Source: Sapria himalayana (lineage: Eukaryota; Streptophyta; Magnoliopsida; Malpighiales; Rafflesiaceae). Taken from it: a stretch of DNA of 64,000 nucleotides. Shown here in pieces: positions 25,901 to 40,140 of the stretch (the first letter of the stretch is position 1; every line of letters begins with the position of its first letter). The DNA lies in assembly GCA_029783825.1 (NCBI GenBank), contig JAREIK010014559.1, forward strand, positions 30,901 to 94,900, given 5' to 3'. The translations under genes were made by a program, and so were the position numbers. The notes beneath the pieces are model-generated. The model made no database searches. It was not told the origin of the DNA and saw only the letters and a list, made by a program, of their open reading frames with translations.

Positions 25901-28900
25901 TAATATTTTACTTTGATTTTGAATAAATTTACGTTTTGAAAATATATTTTTAAAAATATCTATCTTATTAATAATAGTTTATTAATTTATTTTTCGATCA
26001 TTAATATAATATCTATCAATATAATTATTTATATTGAATTAACATGATATATAATTATTAAGATTATCATAACTAAATATAGTATTCATATATAAAAAAA
26101 ATTTAAAAATTGTTATATTTTCAAAGGTTATAAACTTCAAAAATTAGAAAAAATAACAAAAATAAATTCTTTGTTATATCATTGTTTAAATAAAACTATT
26201 AAACCATTAAAAGCCTAAATACATAAATATCTAAACTCCTAAACCCTGAACCCCCTAAATACATAAACCTTTAAACTCGTAAACCTTAAATATAATTTAA
26301 ATAATTTATAAAAATATTAATTACAAAATAAATTATGAGTGATAAATATAATTTAAATAATATATTTTTCAACAAAAAAATATATAAGCTTATAAAATGA
26401 TGCAAAAACTAAAAAAAATTATTATTTAGTAATAAATTTTACTTTGATTTTGAATCATTTTAGGTTTTTTAATTATATTTTAATTTATATCTATCATATT
26501 AATAATAGTTTATTAATTTATTTTTTCATAATTGATATAATATTATCAATAAAATTGTTTATATTTAGTTTATATTATATATAGTTATAATAATTATTAT
26601 TTCTAAATATTATATTCACATTTTTAAAAAAGTTTAAAATTATTATATTTTCAAATGTTATGACATTTGAAAAATTGAATAAATATAAAAAATAATTTTT
26701 TTGTTATTTCATTGTTTAACTAACAGCTATAAACCATTAAATACCTAAATACTTAAATCAATAACTTTTAAATCTCGAAAACCCTAAATAGATAAATTTT
26801 TTAAACAGGTATATCATAAATTATAAATAATAAATCTCATTTTAATTTGTTTCATTATAATTTTAAATATTCATTTTAATTTTTTATTAGTTTAATTTTA
26901 TATAAATATTAAATACAGAATAAATTATAAGTTAGAAAAATATAATTTATATAAGTTATTTTTGGACAAAAAATATAGATAAACTTATTAAAAGACGAAA
27001 AAAATTAAACATAAAAAATTATTATATAGTAATATATTTTACTTTGTTTTTGATTTAATTTACGTTTTGTAATTATATTTTAATTGATATCTAACTTATT
27101 AATAATAGATTATTAATTTATTTTTTGATCAGTATTAGATTATTTATCGATAAACATATTTATATTTAATATATATGATATATAAATTTAATAATTATTA
27201 TAACTAAATATTGTGTTCACTTTTGAAAAAAAAAATTAAAATTATTATATTTTCAAAGTTCTAACCTTTGAACTTGTGAAAAAACAAAAAAAAGATATAT
27301 TTTTTTTATTATTTCATTGTTTAAATAAAACTTTTAAATCACTAAATGCCTAAACACTTAAATCACTAAACTACAAAATCTCGATACCCCTATATAGATA
27401 ATCGTTTAAACGGGTATCCCCTTAATAATAATTAATAAATCTAATTTTTATTTGGTTTCATTTAATTTAAAAAATTTATTTTGATTGTTTAGTTATATAT
27501 ATATATATATTAATTATAAAATAAATTATGAGTTAAAAATATAATTTATAAAAATTATTCTTCATCAAAAAATAGATAAGCTTATAAAAAGAATAAAAAT
27601 TTAAAAACAAATAATTATTATTAATTAATATATTTTGCTTTGCTTTTGAATCATTTTAGGTTTTGATATTATATTTTAAGTAATATCAATCTTATCCATA
27701 ATAGATCTTTAATTTATTTTTTGATAATTATTAGAATATCTATCAATAAATTTGTTTATAATGAATTTATATGATATATAAATACTATGATTATAATAAA
27801 TAAATATTTATTCACTTTTGAAAAAAATTTAAAAATTATTATATTTTCAAAGATTATAATCTTTGAAAATATCAAAAAATAATAAAAATAATTTTTTTTT
27901 ATTTTTTTTTAAATAAAACCTATAAACCACAAAATGCATACATAGTTAAATCAGTAAACTCCTAAACCCATAATGCCTAAATAGATAAACCATTAAACCA
28001 CTATATATTACTTAATAAATTGAATTTTTATTTCAATTTATTATTATTTTAAATAATCATTTTAATTATTTATTAGTTTATTTTTATTGAAATATTTATT
28101 ACAAAATAATGTATGAGTGTGACAAATATAATTTAATTAATTTATTTTTAATAAAAAAAATATGCAGTTCTAAAAGAAATAAAAATTTTAAAATTAAAAA
28201 TTATTATCCGGTAATATATTTTACTTTAATTTTGAATCAATTTGGGTTTTGTAACTATTTTTTAATTAATATCTATCTTTTTATTAGTAGTTTATTAATT
28301 TAATTTTTGATCATTATTATATTGTCTATCAATAAAATTGTTTATATTGAATTTATAAGATATATAATTATTAATATTATTATAACTAAGTATTGTATTC
28401 ACATTTCAAAAAATTGTAAATATTATTATATTTTCAAAGGTTAACCTATGAAAATGTTAACAAATTATAGAACATTTTTTTGTTATTTTATTTTTTTATA
28501 TAAAACCTATAAACCACTAAAAGCCTAAAAACATAAATCGCTAAACTCATAACGACAAAACCTCTAAATACTTAAAGTATTAAACTGGTATACATTAATA
28601 ATAAATCTTAAATCTCATTTTAATTTTTATTCAGTATAATTTTAAATTTTTATTTTAATTATTTATCGGTTTATTTTTATAGAAATATTAATTATAAAAT
28701 AAATTATTAGTGAGATGGATCTAATTTAAATTACACCGGTATCCCTAAATAATAAATAATAAATAATAAATCTCAAATTTTTTTATTATAATTTTAAATA
28801 TTCATTTTAATTATTTATTTGTTTATTTATATATAAATATAAATTACAAAATAAATTATGAGTTAAACAAATATAATTTATATAAATTATTTTTCATCAA

Positions 28901-29277
28901 AAAAATATAGATAAAATTATTAAAATAAAAAAAAATTCAAAAACAAAAAATTATTATAAAGTAATATATTTTTCTTTGCTTCTGAATCATTTTAAGTTTT
29001 GTAATTATATTTTAATTAATATCTGTATTATTATTAATAGATTATTAATTTATTTGTTGATTATTATTAGAATATTTAAAAATAAAATTGTTTATATTCA
29101 ATTTATATGATTTATAAATATAATGAATAGTATAACTAAATATTGTATTCACATTTGAAAAAAAATTATAAATTATTATAATTTCAATGGTTATAACCTT
29201 TGAAAATATCAAAAAATAATAACAATAAATTTATTTTTATTTTATTTTTTAAATAAAACCTATTAACCACTCAATGC
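22933..29277 (-). repeat. Satellite array segment 5, reverse orientation
   Basis: The same satellite on the opposite strand, recognisable from aaaacctataaaccactaaatgcctaaac in place of its complement. Cores begin at 22945, 23544, 24300, 24948, 25542, 26128, 26658, 27259, 27854, 28441 (shrunk to GGTTAACC) and 29191. Read on the minus strand the subtypes are Y, hybrid, X, S, T, U, V, W, X, Y, hybrid, X, Y, the same order as the forward segment 12865-16706. Core-less hybrid junctions lie at about 23820, 24585 and 28735. A scrambled junction is at about 24735-24780. The 8-bp hAT duplication ctcaatgc closes the segment (29270-29277). No gene was seen. Confidence 0.92.
27841..27872. repeat. Co-varied perfect 32-bp palindrome, GA/TC form
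   Basis: Arms atattttcaaagatta and exact complement. Compared with the canonical core, the inner G has become A in one arm and the matching C has become T in the other, so the 32-bp palindrome stays perfect. Confidence 0.9.
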
Positions 29278-32200
29278 TAGGGGTGCTCGTGGGACGAGAC
29301 GGGATGGGGATTACAAATCTCTAGTCCCTTCCCACAGTTCGGAGATTTTTTTTGAATTTCCAGACCCGTCCCATAGTTTTAAATATCGGGACGGGATGGG
29401 ACGGAGATCGGGGATTTTGGGAAGGATAAAATCCTTCCGGGATGGAACGGAGTCAGACATTTTTTTCAATTTATTTTATTCAAACCGGCCAAGTTAGTTC
29501 ATGTCGAAACTTTTGTTGTACCATTTATCATTCCTTAGTTATGTATATTTCAAACTCAAATTGGGGCAATTTTGTTTTGTGTAATAGGCTGGATACCACA
29601 AACGAGTTTCATTATCTTGTCAAAAGCTTTGATGTGTAGAAAATGATAGAAATGTTAAATAGAACGGGACCGAGTTGTGTGCTTAATTTGGTTCTTTGTT
29701 TTTTCTCAAGTTAGCTTTGTTCAGCCGAGTGAAAGTTAACCATAATAACAATACTACATTTTTTAAACAATTACTTACAATATTAAGGAATAGCTAAAGA
29801 TGACCACAAACATTGGTAGCAGTAATTACTACTTAAGTAATTGCTAAAATTAGGCAGCTTAATATAACAAAAAAAAATACAACTTATAACAACCATGATA
29901 ATAATCATTTCAAAGGTCCATCCTGGAACAGCAACGAAAATCCAAACCCAATTAATTATCTCTTCTACCACTCCTCCCTTTTATTCCTCCACTGTAGAAG
30001 GACAACCAAAGATGAAAACATGGTAATCATATAGACATGAATTTATAAGATGAAAGAGTAATAAAAAAACAAAATATTACCTTATAAAATTTAATACACT
30101 CATTCCAAATTTAGTTGGCCAACTATAGTTGGAAGAATATTTGGGTCTTGTGACCGCTCTGAAAATTGTAATTGAACCATATTTTTATTAAATTGAATGA
30201 ATAAAATAAGTAAAAGTGAAATTAAAATTTACAAGATTTGTATACTAAACTGATTCATTATCATCAAGGTCTTGAACTAATTCTTCAATTTCAATAGGTT
30301 AGTTTGAGGTTCTCAGCCAATCTTGTAGACATATGAGAACTTCAGCTGTAATAGGTGTTAAAGAACTCCTAAATTTATCTAAAGTTCTCTCCCCTTTGCT
30401 AAATGTAGATTCATAGGCCACAGTAGATACTTGGATAGCAAATACATCCCTTGCTACATTTTCCAAAGAAGGATACCTAACCTCATTTACCTTCCACCAG
30501 TTTTGAAGATCAAAATCAATTTTATTTTTTTTCAAGTTTGTCCTCCAAGTACCTATCCAACTCTTCCAAATCTGCAACTTCTAGTTCTTTCTCCAATTCA
30601 ACAAAATAATCATCAACATAAGTATCACTACCATCAATGAAATCATCATTTTTCTTCAACACAGTAGAAGAGAAATCATCTTCTTTTGATTCATCTTCAT
30701 TTAAATCTTTAAAATCATCCATCATCTCATTTAAAGAATTTATAATCTTTTTCACCAAATTTTTAGCCCAGTCCTCTCCATAATGCTAATTGTACTTAAC
30801 CTTGAGATATTTGAGCTTATATTTAGGATTCAACACTACTGCTACAAAAAGCATAATATTTGTTGACTTAAGAGAACCCCAATATATGTTGAATTTATGC
30901 CTGATATTCATACCCATTTCAGACACCATTGTATCTTTACTATTTTCACAAAACTCAATTTTTTTTCAAAATTCGAATAATCTCATGAAAATAAACACTA
31001 GAGCTAGAATATTATAAGCCAAAAATTTTACAAGTTACCTAAAAATGTTTTAAATTAACGAGACAAAATTTTGGCGTTTGTTCAGTCTCTCTCAGTTGGA
31101 ATGCTTGAACCAAACTCCTTCAAAAACCTTTTGTCTTTGTCCTCCAATTTATCAAATCCTTTTTGATATTTTATATCAGTTTGTAGCATCAAATTAGTTG
31201 AATTCCATCTTGTAGGACAATCTAATTACAATGAAGATCCATATGTCAAGTTTGCTTCTTCAACACATAACTTATATATATTAAATCTTTTAGGACTACT
31301 CCTCACATATTTCACCACACCTCTAATTTTTTGAATAGCACCCTCAACTACTACAATGCCTTCTCTGACAATTAAGTTTAGGATATGAGCACAACATCTC
31401 ATATGAAAATTTTCACCTCTCAAAGGTACAACACTTTTCTTCACAAGCCTTTTTTTCAATTGTTCAACTACAACATCATTATTTTATGCATTGTCAATAG
31501 TAATGCACATCAACTTTCTCAAACCCCATTCATTCATGGAAAACTCAATAGCATTTCTAATATTAACTCCAGAATGACTTTTAATTACACAAAAGTTCAA
31601 AAGCTTTTTATGCATATTCTATTTAGAATCAATGAAGTGAACAGTCAAACATATATAAGACAAATTTTGAATGCTAGTCCAACGTCGGTAGTCAATGAAA
31701 CTCTACAACAATGAGATGATATGCTATCAAATAATTTATTCTTTTCCTTCACAAACAAAGAAAAACAATCCCTCAATATAGAGTGCCTAGATAGAATTTT
31801 AAATTGAGGCATACTAACTTCACAAAACTCCTTAAACTCATCCCTCTCAACAAAACAAAAAGGCAATTCATCTTTTATGATCATTTTCACCAAAGCCTAC
31901 CTAACTAGATGTTGATCAAATTGCCAACAAGTTAATTTGTTAGTCTCTAAACTAGTACATTTAGTGAAACTCAACAAAGATTGTGACTTGTTTTTACCTT
32001 TGTGAGCTTCTATTAATTCTTTTTTGTGTGGAAATTTCCTACAAGTCTATCTCAAGTATTTTAATAAACCCGAAATACTTTGATCACTTTTTTCCAAATA
32101 TTCTTTCCTACACCATATACAAGCTACCCTACCAGTTTCATTTTCCTTTGTATCAACTAATATCATATAAGTTTCCCAAACATCAGACTTATACTTTTTA

Positions 32201-32975
32201 TGAGTTTGACATTCAGATGTACCTTGTCTTTCTTTTACAATTGGAATTGAAGAACCTCCCGTAACAATAGAAGGGTTCATGAAAGGATGCTGATTGGATT
32301 TACTAGTACTTTGATCATTTGAGATGTGATCATCTTCAATTTATTGTATTTTTTGTTTACTGCTGGATTGTGCCTTCTTCATTCCCATTAATTAATATGA
32401 TATGTTATGCATAAATACATATAAATATTTCAAACAAGCAAGATATACAAAACTGACTGTAACACATTCAGCCAACTCCTTCGGCCCAACCACAACACCA
32501 CAACCAATACTCAACAAAACTAACTGAGACACATAATAATAATAATTAATCACTCAATTCTCGTCAGAAAAACAAACCAAAAGAATGGTGGCATCCAATA
32601 CATGGTGGAGGCAACTAGAAGTGCGACGGACAAGGGCTCGAACTAACTGAATACAACTCGAATGGCGTGAGGTGTCCTAGAACTCGTCGGAACATCAATA
32701 GCTGCGTCGGAATTGGATGGGCAGTAGTGGAATTGTTGGCATCTTGATGTTATATATATATATATATATATATTATTGGTTGTAGTATCAGTTTTTTAGG
32801 ATGGGATGGTTCTCGGGATGGATATTGCTTAAGATCCGGAAGCATCCCAAAAGAAAAAATACGTGACAAAATGGGACGGGAAAAGTCAAAGTCAACGGAT
32901 TTTTCTCAGACTTGATTCTTTCAGGACAAGACTTCGGGTCAAGTCACGAATTTCTGAGTCCCATGAGCAGCCCTA
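29278..32975 (-). mobile_element. hAT transposon copy 2, near full length, minus strand
   Basis: The 3698-bp element is flanked by ctcaatgc (29270-29277) and ctaaatgc (32976-32983), an 8-bp duplication with one mismatch and the complement of gcatttag. It has the best preserved termini in the window: taggggtgctcgtgggac on the left and, reverse-complemented, tagggctgctcatgggac on the right, 16 of 18 matching. Subterminal GGGAC-rich zones lie at 29285-29470 and 32780-32970. An AT dinucleotide run (32751-32773) sits in the 5' leader; its length differs in copies 1 and 3. It lies within the inverted satellite block, and its orientation relative to the monomer is the same as in copies 1 and 3. Confidence 0.93.
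30100..32376 (-). pseudogene. hAT transposase pseudogene (copy 2)
   Basis: The start codon has become AAG (complement at 32374-32376). Readable blocks on the minus strand are the BED finger with ACIWCRKEY and GLLKYLR (about 32055-32190), KMIIKDELPFCFVERDEF (about 31840-31890), SLTTD followed by a 2-base deletion (about 31685), FHMRCCAHILNLIVREGIV (about 31345-31410), KEDDFSSTVLKKND (about 30650-30700), and the dimerisation block VRYPSLENVARDVFAIQVSTVAYESTFS (about 30390-30485). Stops shared with other copies are at 32341-32343 and 31082-31084. The donor of the last intron is damaged (ag-tttagt instead of ag-gttagt, near 30250). Family knowledge gives the role; this copy is inactive. Confidence 0.92.
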
Positions 32976-34128
32976 CTAAATGCGAATAAAGTTAAATCAG
33001 TAAACTCTAAAACCCCGTAATGCCTAAATACATAAACTATTAAACCGCCATATACTACTTAATAATTAAAAAATCTAATTTTTATTTCTATTTATAATAA
33101 TTTTAAATATTCATTTTAATTATTTATTAGTTTATTTTTATAGATATATTTATTACAAATTAAATTATGAAAGCGACATATATATATTAATTAATTAATT
33201 TTTAATCAAAAAAAATATGCTTATAAAAGAACTAATAATTTAAAAATTTAAAATTATTATCCAGTAATATATTTTACTTTAATTTTGAATCAATTTGGGT
33301 TTTGTAAATATTTTTTAATTAATATCAATCTTTTTATTAATTAAATTATATAATATCTATCAATAAAATTATTTATATTCAATTTATATGATATATAATT
33401 ATTAATATTATTATAACTAAATATTGTATTTACATTTCAAAAAATTTTAAATATTATTATATTTTCAAAGGTTATAATCTTAAAAAAAGAGAAAGAATAC
33501 AAAAAATAAAATTTTTGTTATTTCTTTTTTAAATAAAACTTATAGACCACTAAATGTTTACTTACTTAAATCAGTAGCTCATAAAACTCGAACTCCCTAA
33601 ATACATAATTCTTATAACGGCTGTATACTACTTAATAAATAATAAATCTCATTTTTATTTCAATTTATTATAATTTTAAATATTCATTTTAATTATTTAT
33701 ATTTTAATTTTTTTAGAAAAATTAATTACAAAATAAAATTTGAGTGAGACAGATATTATTTAAATAATTTATTTTTAATCATAAAAAAAATATAAGCTTT
33801 TAAAAAGATGGAAAATTTTAAAAATTAAATATTATTATTTAGTAAAATATTTTTATTTGATTTTGAATCATTTTGTGTTATTTAAATATATTTTAATTAA
33901 TATTTATATTATTATTAATAGTTTATTAATTAAATTTTTGATCATTATTATAATATCTATCATTAAAATAATTTATATTGAATTTATATGATATATAATT
34001 AATAAGATTAATATAATTATAGATGGTATTCACATTTCAAAAGATTTTAAAAATTATTTTATTTTTAAATGTTATAACCTTAGAAAATCTAAAAAAAATC
34101 AAAAAAAAATCAAAAAAAAATTTTTTTA
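32976..34128 (-). repeat. Satellite array segment 6, reverse
   Basis: Cores begin at 33472 (X subtype) and 34072 (C subtype, with the marker tagatggtattcac and its ataattatattaatctta complement). The segment ends in a poly-A/poly-T simple stretch (about 34088-34127) where the non-satellite insert begins. No gene was seen. Confidence 0.9.
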
Positions 34129-34636
34129 CTTGTATTCTAGCTTGGGTGTACGCGTAGATAATTAGACTATGAGATGTACCTCATCACACATGCACCCCGA
34201 TGCATCCATATTTTTTGATATTTTGTCGGTGCAACATACAGCCACTTCTTGGAGCTCGAGGAGGAAGCATTCTAACCCAAGAGATAGACTTTTGAGGATC
34301 ATTTGAGCAAAAGAATGTGGAATTCAGAGGTGAGAATGAATTGACAAAGTGCCATAGATATGGACTTGTTGATTTATGGGTATTCAGTTTTACATGTATT
34401 CCATTGCATAGCAATGACATAGGCAAACTCTTGATGCTGCATGTCACACACATGTACAATCTTATATTTGTATAGTTTTAATATGGTGCATCATTTTGGT
34501 CCTCCAAAAGGCTTGGACAAATCCGAATGGAAAAGACGCAGTGCGCATAATGACTCAATGCCAACTCTGAAGTCGATGAATGACAGGTGATTCTAGTTGT
34601 ATCCGTACGCTTGTAATTATTAGGCATTATGTTTTT
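34129..34636 (+). mobile_element. Partial copy of an unidentified retroposon-like repeat
   Basis: About 480 bp (34157-34636) is roughly 90% identical by eye to 52365-52842 in the opposite orientation. The long copy has an AATAAA plus poly-A tail (see 52219-52845), and strand here follows that tail. This copy stops at gcattatgtttttt and lacks the tail. Its base composition is clearly richer in G+C than the satellite around it. No reverse transcriptase or other known domain was recognised. The complementary strand holds a 91-codon open frame (34184-34459) that is also open in the other copy. Confidence 0.6.
34184..34459 (-). CDS. 91-codon open frame in dispersed repeat, function unknown
   Basis: Encodes a protein starting MYMCVTCSIKSLPMSLLCNG and ending IKKYGCIGVHV, with six cysteines and no domain I recognise. 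The homologous frame at 52539-52814 has the same start, stop and length with about 13 amino-acid differences. By hand I count about 25 base differences over 276, more of them changing amino acids than silent, with no insertions or deletions. That is at most weak evidence for constraint. The frame runs antisense to the poly-A tail direction of the repeat, so it may be incidental. Confidence 0.25.
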   Translation of the reverse strand: MYMCVTCSIKSLPMSLLCNGIHVKLNTHKSTSPYLWHFVNSFSPLNSTFFCSNDPQKSISWVRMLPPRAPRSGCMLHRQNIKKYGCIGVHV

Positions 34637-36447
34637 TATGTTGAATTTATATGATATATAAATATAATGATTAATATAACTAAATATTGAATTCACTTTT
34701 GAAAAAAATTTAAAAATTATTATATTTTCAAAGGTTATAACCTTCAAAAATTAAAAAAAAATCAAAAAATTAAATTTTTTGTTTTTTCATTCTTTAAATA
34801 AAAACTATAAATCACTAAAGGTCTAAACAATTAAATCACTAAACTCCTAAACCACAAAACACCAAAATTCTTAAACCATTAAAATGGTATATCCTGAATA
34901 ATAAATAATAAATCTCAATTTTATTTGTATTCATTATAATTTTAAATATTCATTATAATTATTTATTAGTTTATTATTCTAGAATTATAAATTTCAAAAT
35001 AAATAATGAGTAAGTCGAATATAATTTAAATAATTTATTTTTAATAACAAAAATATAAACTTATAAAGAAAGCAAAACATCAAAAAAAATTGTTATTTAG
35101 TATTATATTTTACTTTGCTTTGAATAAATTTAGATTTTAAAAATACTTTTTAAATACTATCTATTTTATTAATAATAGTTTATTAATTTATTTTTTGATC
35201 ATTATTATAATATCTAGCAATGTAATTATTTATAATGAATTTAAATGACTTATATTTATAAAGATTATTCTAGATAAATATTATATTTACATTTGAAAAA
35301 ATTTAAAAATTATTATATTTTCAAAGGATATAACCTTCATAAATTAGAAAAAATAAAAAAAATAAATTTTATGTTATATCATTGTTTAAATAAAACTTAA
35401 AATCACTAAATCCCTAAACACTTAAATCTCTAAACTCCTTAACACAAAAGCCTATAAATACTTAAACCTTTAAACTCGTAAACCTTAATTATATCTTAAA
35501 TAATTTATTAAAATATTAATTACAAAATAAATTATGATTGATACAAATTTAATTTAAATATTTTATTTTTCATCAAAAAAATATATAAGCTTATAAAAAG
35601 AAGGAAAAACTAAAAAACAAAAATTATTATTTCGTAATAAATTTTACTTTGATTTTGAATAATTTTAGGTTTTGCAATTATATTTTATTTATATCTATCA
35701 TATTAATAATAGCATATTAATTTATTTTTTGATAATTGATTTAATATCTATCAATAAAATTCTTTATATTTTGTTTATATTATATATAATTATAATGATT
35801 ATTATTACAAAATATTGTATTTACATTTTTAAAAAATTTCAAAATTATTATATTTTCAAAGGTTAAACCTTTGAAAATGTGAGAAATATCAAAAATAATT
35901 TTTTTGTTATTTCATTATTTAAATAAATCCTATAAACCACTAAATGCCTAAACACTTAAATCAATAACTCCTAAATCTCTAAAATCCGAAAAAGATAATC
36001 CTTTTAACTAGTAAACCCTAAATAATAAATAATAAATCTCAATATTATTTTTTTCATTATAATTTAAAATATTCATTTTAATTATTTATTCGTTTATTTT
36101 TATATAAATATTATTTACAAAATAAATTATGAGTTAGACAAATATAATTTATATAAATTATTTTGCATCGAAAAATATAGATAAACTAACAAAAAGAATA
36201 AAAAATTTAAAAACAAAAATTTATTATATAGTAATTTATTTTGCTATCCTTCTGAATCATTTTAGGTTTTGTAATTATATTTTAATTGATATCTATCTTA
36301 TTAATTATTGTTTATTAATTTATTTTTTGATCATTATTAGAATATTTATCAATAAAATTGTTTATATTGAATTAATAATATACATAAATATAATGATTAT
36401 TATAACTAAATATTGAATTCACTTTTAAAAAACATGTAAAAATTATT

Positions 36448-36479
36448 ATATTTCCAAAGGTTATAACCTTTGGAAATAT
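36448..36479. repeat. Co-varied perfect 32-bp palindrome, CC/GG outer form
   Basis: Arms atatttccaaaggtta and exact complement. The canonical TTTTC arm has become TTTCC while the opposite GAAAA has become GGAAA, so both arms changed together and the 32-bp palindrome is still perfect. Confidence 0.9.
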
Positions 36480-39377
36480 GAAAAAATAATAAAAATAAAT
36501 TTTTTATTATTTTATTTTTTAAATAAAACCTATAAACCACTAAATGCATACACAGTTATATCAGAAAACTCCTAAACCACGAAATCCCTAAATATATAAA
36601 CCATTAAACTGCTATATACTACTTAATAATTAATAAATTTAAATTTTATTTCAATTTATTATTATTTTAAATATTCATTTTAATTATTTATTAGTTTATT
36701 TTTAAAAAAATTTTTATTACAAAATAAATTATGAGTGTGACACATATAATTTAAATAATTTATTTTTAATCAAAAAAAATATATATGCTTTTAAAAGAAG
36801 GATAAAAGAAGTATTATTAAAAATTAAAAATTATTATCAACTAATATATTTTACTTTATTTTTGAATCAATTTGAGTTTTGTAAATATTTTTTGATAAAT
36901 ATCTATCTTATTATAAATAGTATATTAATTTAATTTTTGATCATTATTATAATATCTATCAATAAAATTGTTTATATTTATTTTATATGATATAGAATTA
37001 TTAAAACTATTATAACTAAATATTGTATTCAATTTTCAAAAAATTTTAAATATTATTAAATTTTCAAAGGTTATAACATTTGAAAATGACAAAAAATTAC
37101 AATTTTTTTTTGTTATTTTATTGTTTAAATAAAACCTATAAATCACTAAATGCCTAAAAACATAAATCGCCAAACTCCTAAACGACATTAAAATACTTAA
37201 ACCATTAAACTGGTATACATTAATAATAAATCATAAATCTCATTTTAATTTTTATTTAGTATAATTTTAAATTATTATTTTAATTATTTATCAGTTTATT
37301 TTTATAGAAATATTAATTACAAAATAAATTATTAGTAAGACAGATATAACTTAAATTAAACCGGTATACCCTAAATAATAAATAATAAATCTCATTTTTT
37401 TTTCATTATAATTTTTAATATTCATTTATATTATTAATTTTTTATTTTTATATAAATATTAATTAAAAAATAAATTATGAGTAAGACAAATATAATTTAT
37501 GTATCAAAAAAATCTAGTTAAACTTTTGAAAAAAATAATTAATTTTTAGAAAAATTAATTACAAAATAAATTTTGAGTGAGAAATATTATTTAAATAATT
37601 TATTTTAATAAAAAAAATATAAGCTTATAAAAAGAAGAAAAATTTTAAAAATTAAATATTATTATTTAGTAATATATTTTGATTTGATTTAGAATCATTT
37701 TGTGTTATTTAAATATATTTTAATTAATATTAATATTATTAATAATAGTTTATTAATATAATTTTTGATCATTATTATAATATCTATCATTAAAATTATT
37801 TATATTGAATTTATATGATATATAATTAGTAAGATTAATATAATTATACATGGTATTCACATTTCAAAAAACTTTAGAAATTATTTTATTTTATAAGGTT
37901 ATAACCTTTGAAAATCATAAAAAATAAAAAATAGAATTTTAAATTTTTATTATATAAATAAAACCTATAAACCACTAAATAATCAAACCATTAAACCGGC
38001 ATACCATAAATAATAAATTATAAATCTCATTTTAATTTGTATTCATTATAATTTTAAATATTCATTTTAATTATTTATTAGTTTATTTTTTATAGAAATA
38101 TCAATCACAAAATAAATAATGATTGAGACAAATATAATTTTAATAATTTATTTTTAATAATAAAAAAGCTTATATAAAGAAGTATAAATTTAAAAACAAA
38201 AAATTATTATTTAGTAATATATTTTACTTTGATTTTGAATCATTATATATAGGGTTTGCAATTATATTTTAATTGCAATCAATCTTATTAATAATAGATT
38301 ATTAATTTATAATATGATCATTTTTATACTATCGAACAATAAAATTTCTTATATTCAATTAAAATGACTTATAATTACTAAGTTATTATAACTAAATATT
38401 ATATTTACATTTGAAAAAAATTTAAAAATTATTATATTTTTAAAGGTTATAGCCTTCAAAAATGATAAAAAATCACCAAATAATTTTTTATTATTTTATT
38501 ATTTAAATAAAACTCAAAACCCACTAAATGCCTAAACATTTAAATCTCTAGACTCCTAAACCCCAAAACCCCCTAAATACTTAGACCATCAAACCTATAT
38601 AACCTAAATAATAAATAATAAATCTTATTTTTATTTGTATTCATTATAATTTTAAATATTGATTTTAATTATTTTTTAGTTTATTTTTATAGAAATATTA
38701 ATTAGAAAATAAATAATGAGTGAGAGAGATATAAATTAAATAAATTATTTTTTATGAAAAAAATAAGCTTATAAAAAGAAACAAAATTTAAAAAATTTAA
38801 AATTTTATTTAGTAATATAATTTACTTTGATTTTGAATTATTTTAGGTTCTGCAAATATATTTTAATTAATATCTATATTATTAATAATAGTTTATTAAT
38901 TTATTTTTTGATCATTATTATAATATATATTAATACATTTTTTTATATTGAATCTACAACAAATATAATTAATAAGATTATTACAACTAAGTATTGTATT
39001 CATATTTTGAACTATTAAAAAATTATTATATTTTTAAAGGTTATAACCATTGAAAATCACGAAAATTCATAAAAATAATTTTTTTGTTATTTCATTGATT
39101 AAATAAAACCTATAAATAGGAAAATGTGTAAACATATAAATCAATAAACTTTTTAACCCCAAAACCACAAAAAACATAAATAATTAAATAGTTATACCTT
39201 AAATAATAAATAATAAATCTCTTTTTTTAGTATTCATTATAATTTTAAATATACATTTTAATTATTTATTTGTTTAATTTTATAGAAATATAAATTAAAA
39301 AATAAAATATTAGTGAGACAAATATAATTTAAATATTTTATTTTTCATCAAAAAATAAATTGGCTTATAAATGGATA

Positions 39378-39422
39378 CAAAAATTTAAAAATTTAAAAAT
39401 TTAAAAATTTAAAAATTTAAAA
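39378..39422. repeat. AAAAATTT microsatellite
   Basis: About five tandem copies of the 8-mer aaaaattt inside a reversed A-type monomer. It occupies the place where other monomers have a single aaaaatttaaaaatt stretch, so it is a local slippage expansion. Confidence 0.9.
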
Positions 39423-40140
39423 TTAATATTTAGTAAAATATTTCACTTTGATTTTGAGTCATTTTAGGTTTTGCAAATATATTTTAAACAATATTTATCT
39501 TATTAATAATAGGTTATTACTTTTTTATGATCATTATTATAATAAATATCAATAAAATAGTTTATATTGAATTTATATTATATATAATTATGATGATTAT
39601 TACAACATCATATTGTATTCACTTTTCAAAAAAAAATTTAAAAATTATTATATTTTCAAAGGTAATAACCTTCAAAAATGAAAAAAATAACAAAAATAAA
39701 TTTTTTGTTATTTTATTTTTTATATAAAACCTATAAACCACTAAATGACGAAATACTAAAATGACTAAACTCCTAAACCCTGAAGCCCATATATACTTAA
39801 AACATTAAATAAGAATAGTCTAAATAATAAATCATAAATCTCAGTTTTATTAGTATTCAAAATAATTTTAAATATTCATTTTAATTATTTATCAATATAT
39901 TTTTATAGAAATATTAATTACAAAATAAATTATTAGTTCGACATATATAATTAAATAATTTATTTTTCATCAAAAGAATGCTCATAACAAGAGGCACAAT
40001 TTTAAAAATAAAAAATTATTATTGAATAATATATCTTATTTTGATTTTGAATCATTTTAGATTATACAATTATATTTTAATTTATATCATTCTTATAAAT
40101 ACAAATTTATTAATTTATTTATTGATCATTATTATAAATT

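Larger units (their letters stand above)
34637..40140 (-). repeat. Satellite array segment 7, reverse, ending at second inversion point
   Basis: Cores begin at 34735, 35328, 35863 (TTAAAC, core shortened), 36461, 37071, 37899, 38447, 39041 and 39663. Minus-strand order from the right end is P-like (39663), A (39041), B (38447, with gactcctaaaccccaaaacc), C (37899), then X and Y types. A hybrid junction is at about 37350, and a scrambled join at 37500-37560 shortens one monomer. A pure AAAAATTT octamer run lies at 39378-39422. The segment is closely related to 50100-51300 on the plus strand. No gene was seen. Confidence 0.9.

Noticed and set aside
34088..34127. A-rich stretch next to the insert at 34129, considered as a retroposon poly-A tail.
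   Set aside because: The same A/T-rich stretch follows the core in other C-type monomers, and it lies at the end that corresponds to the 5' side of the longer copy.
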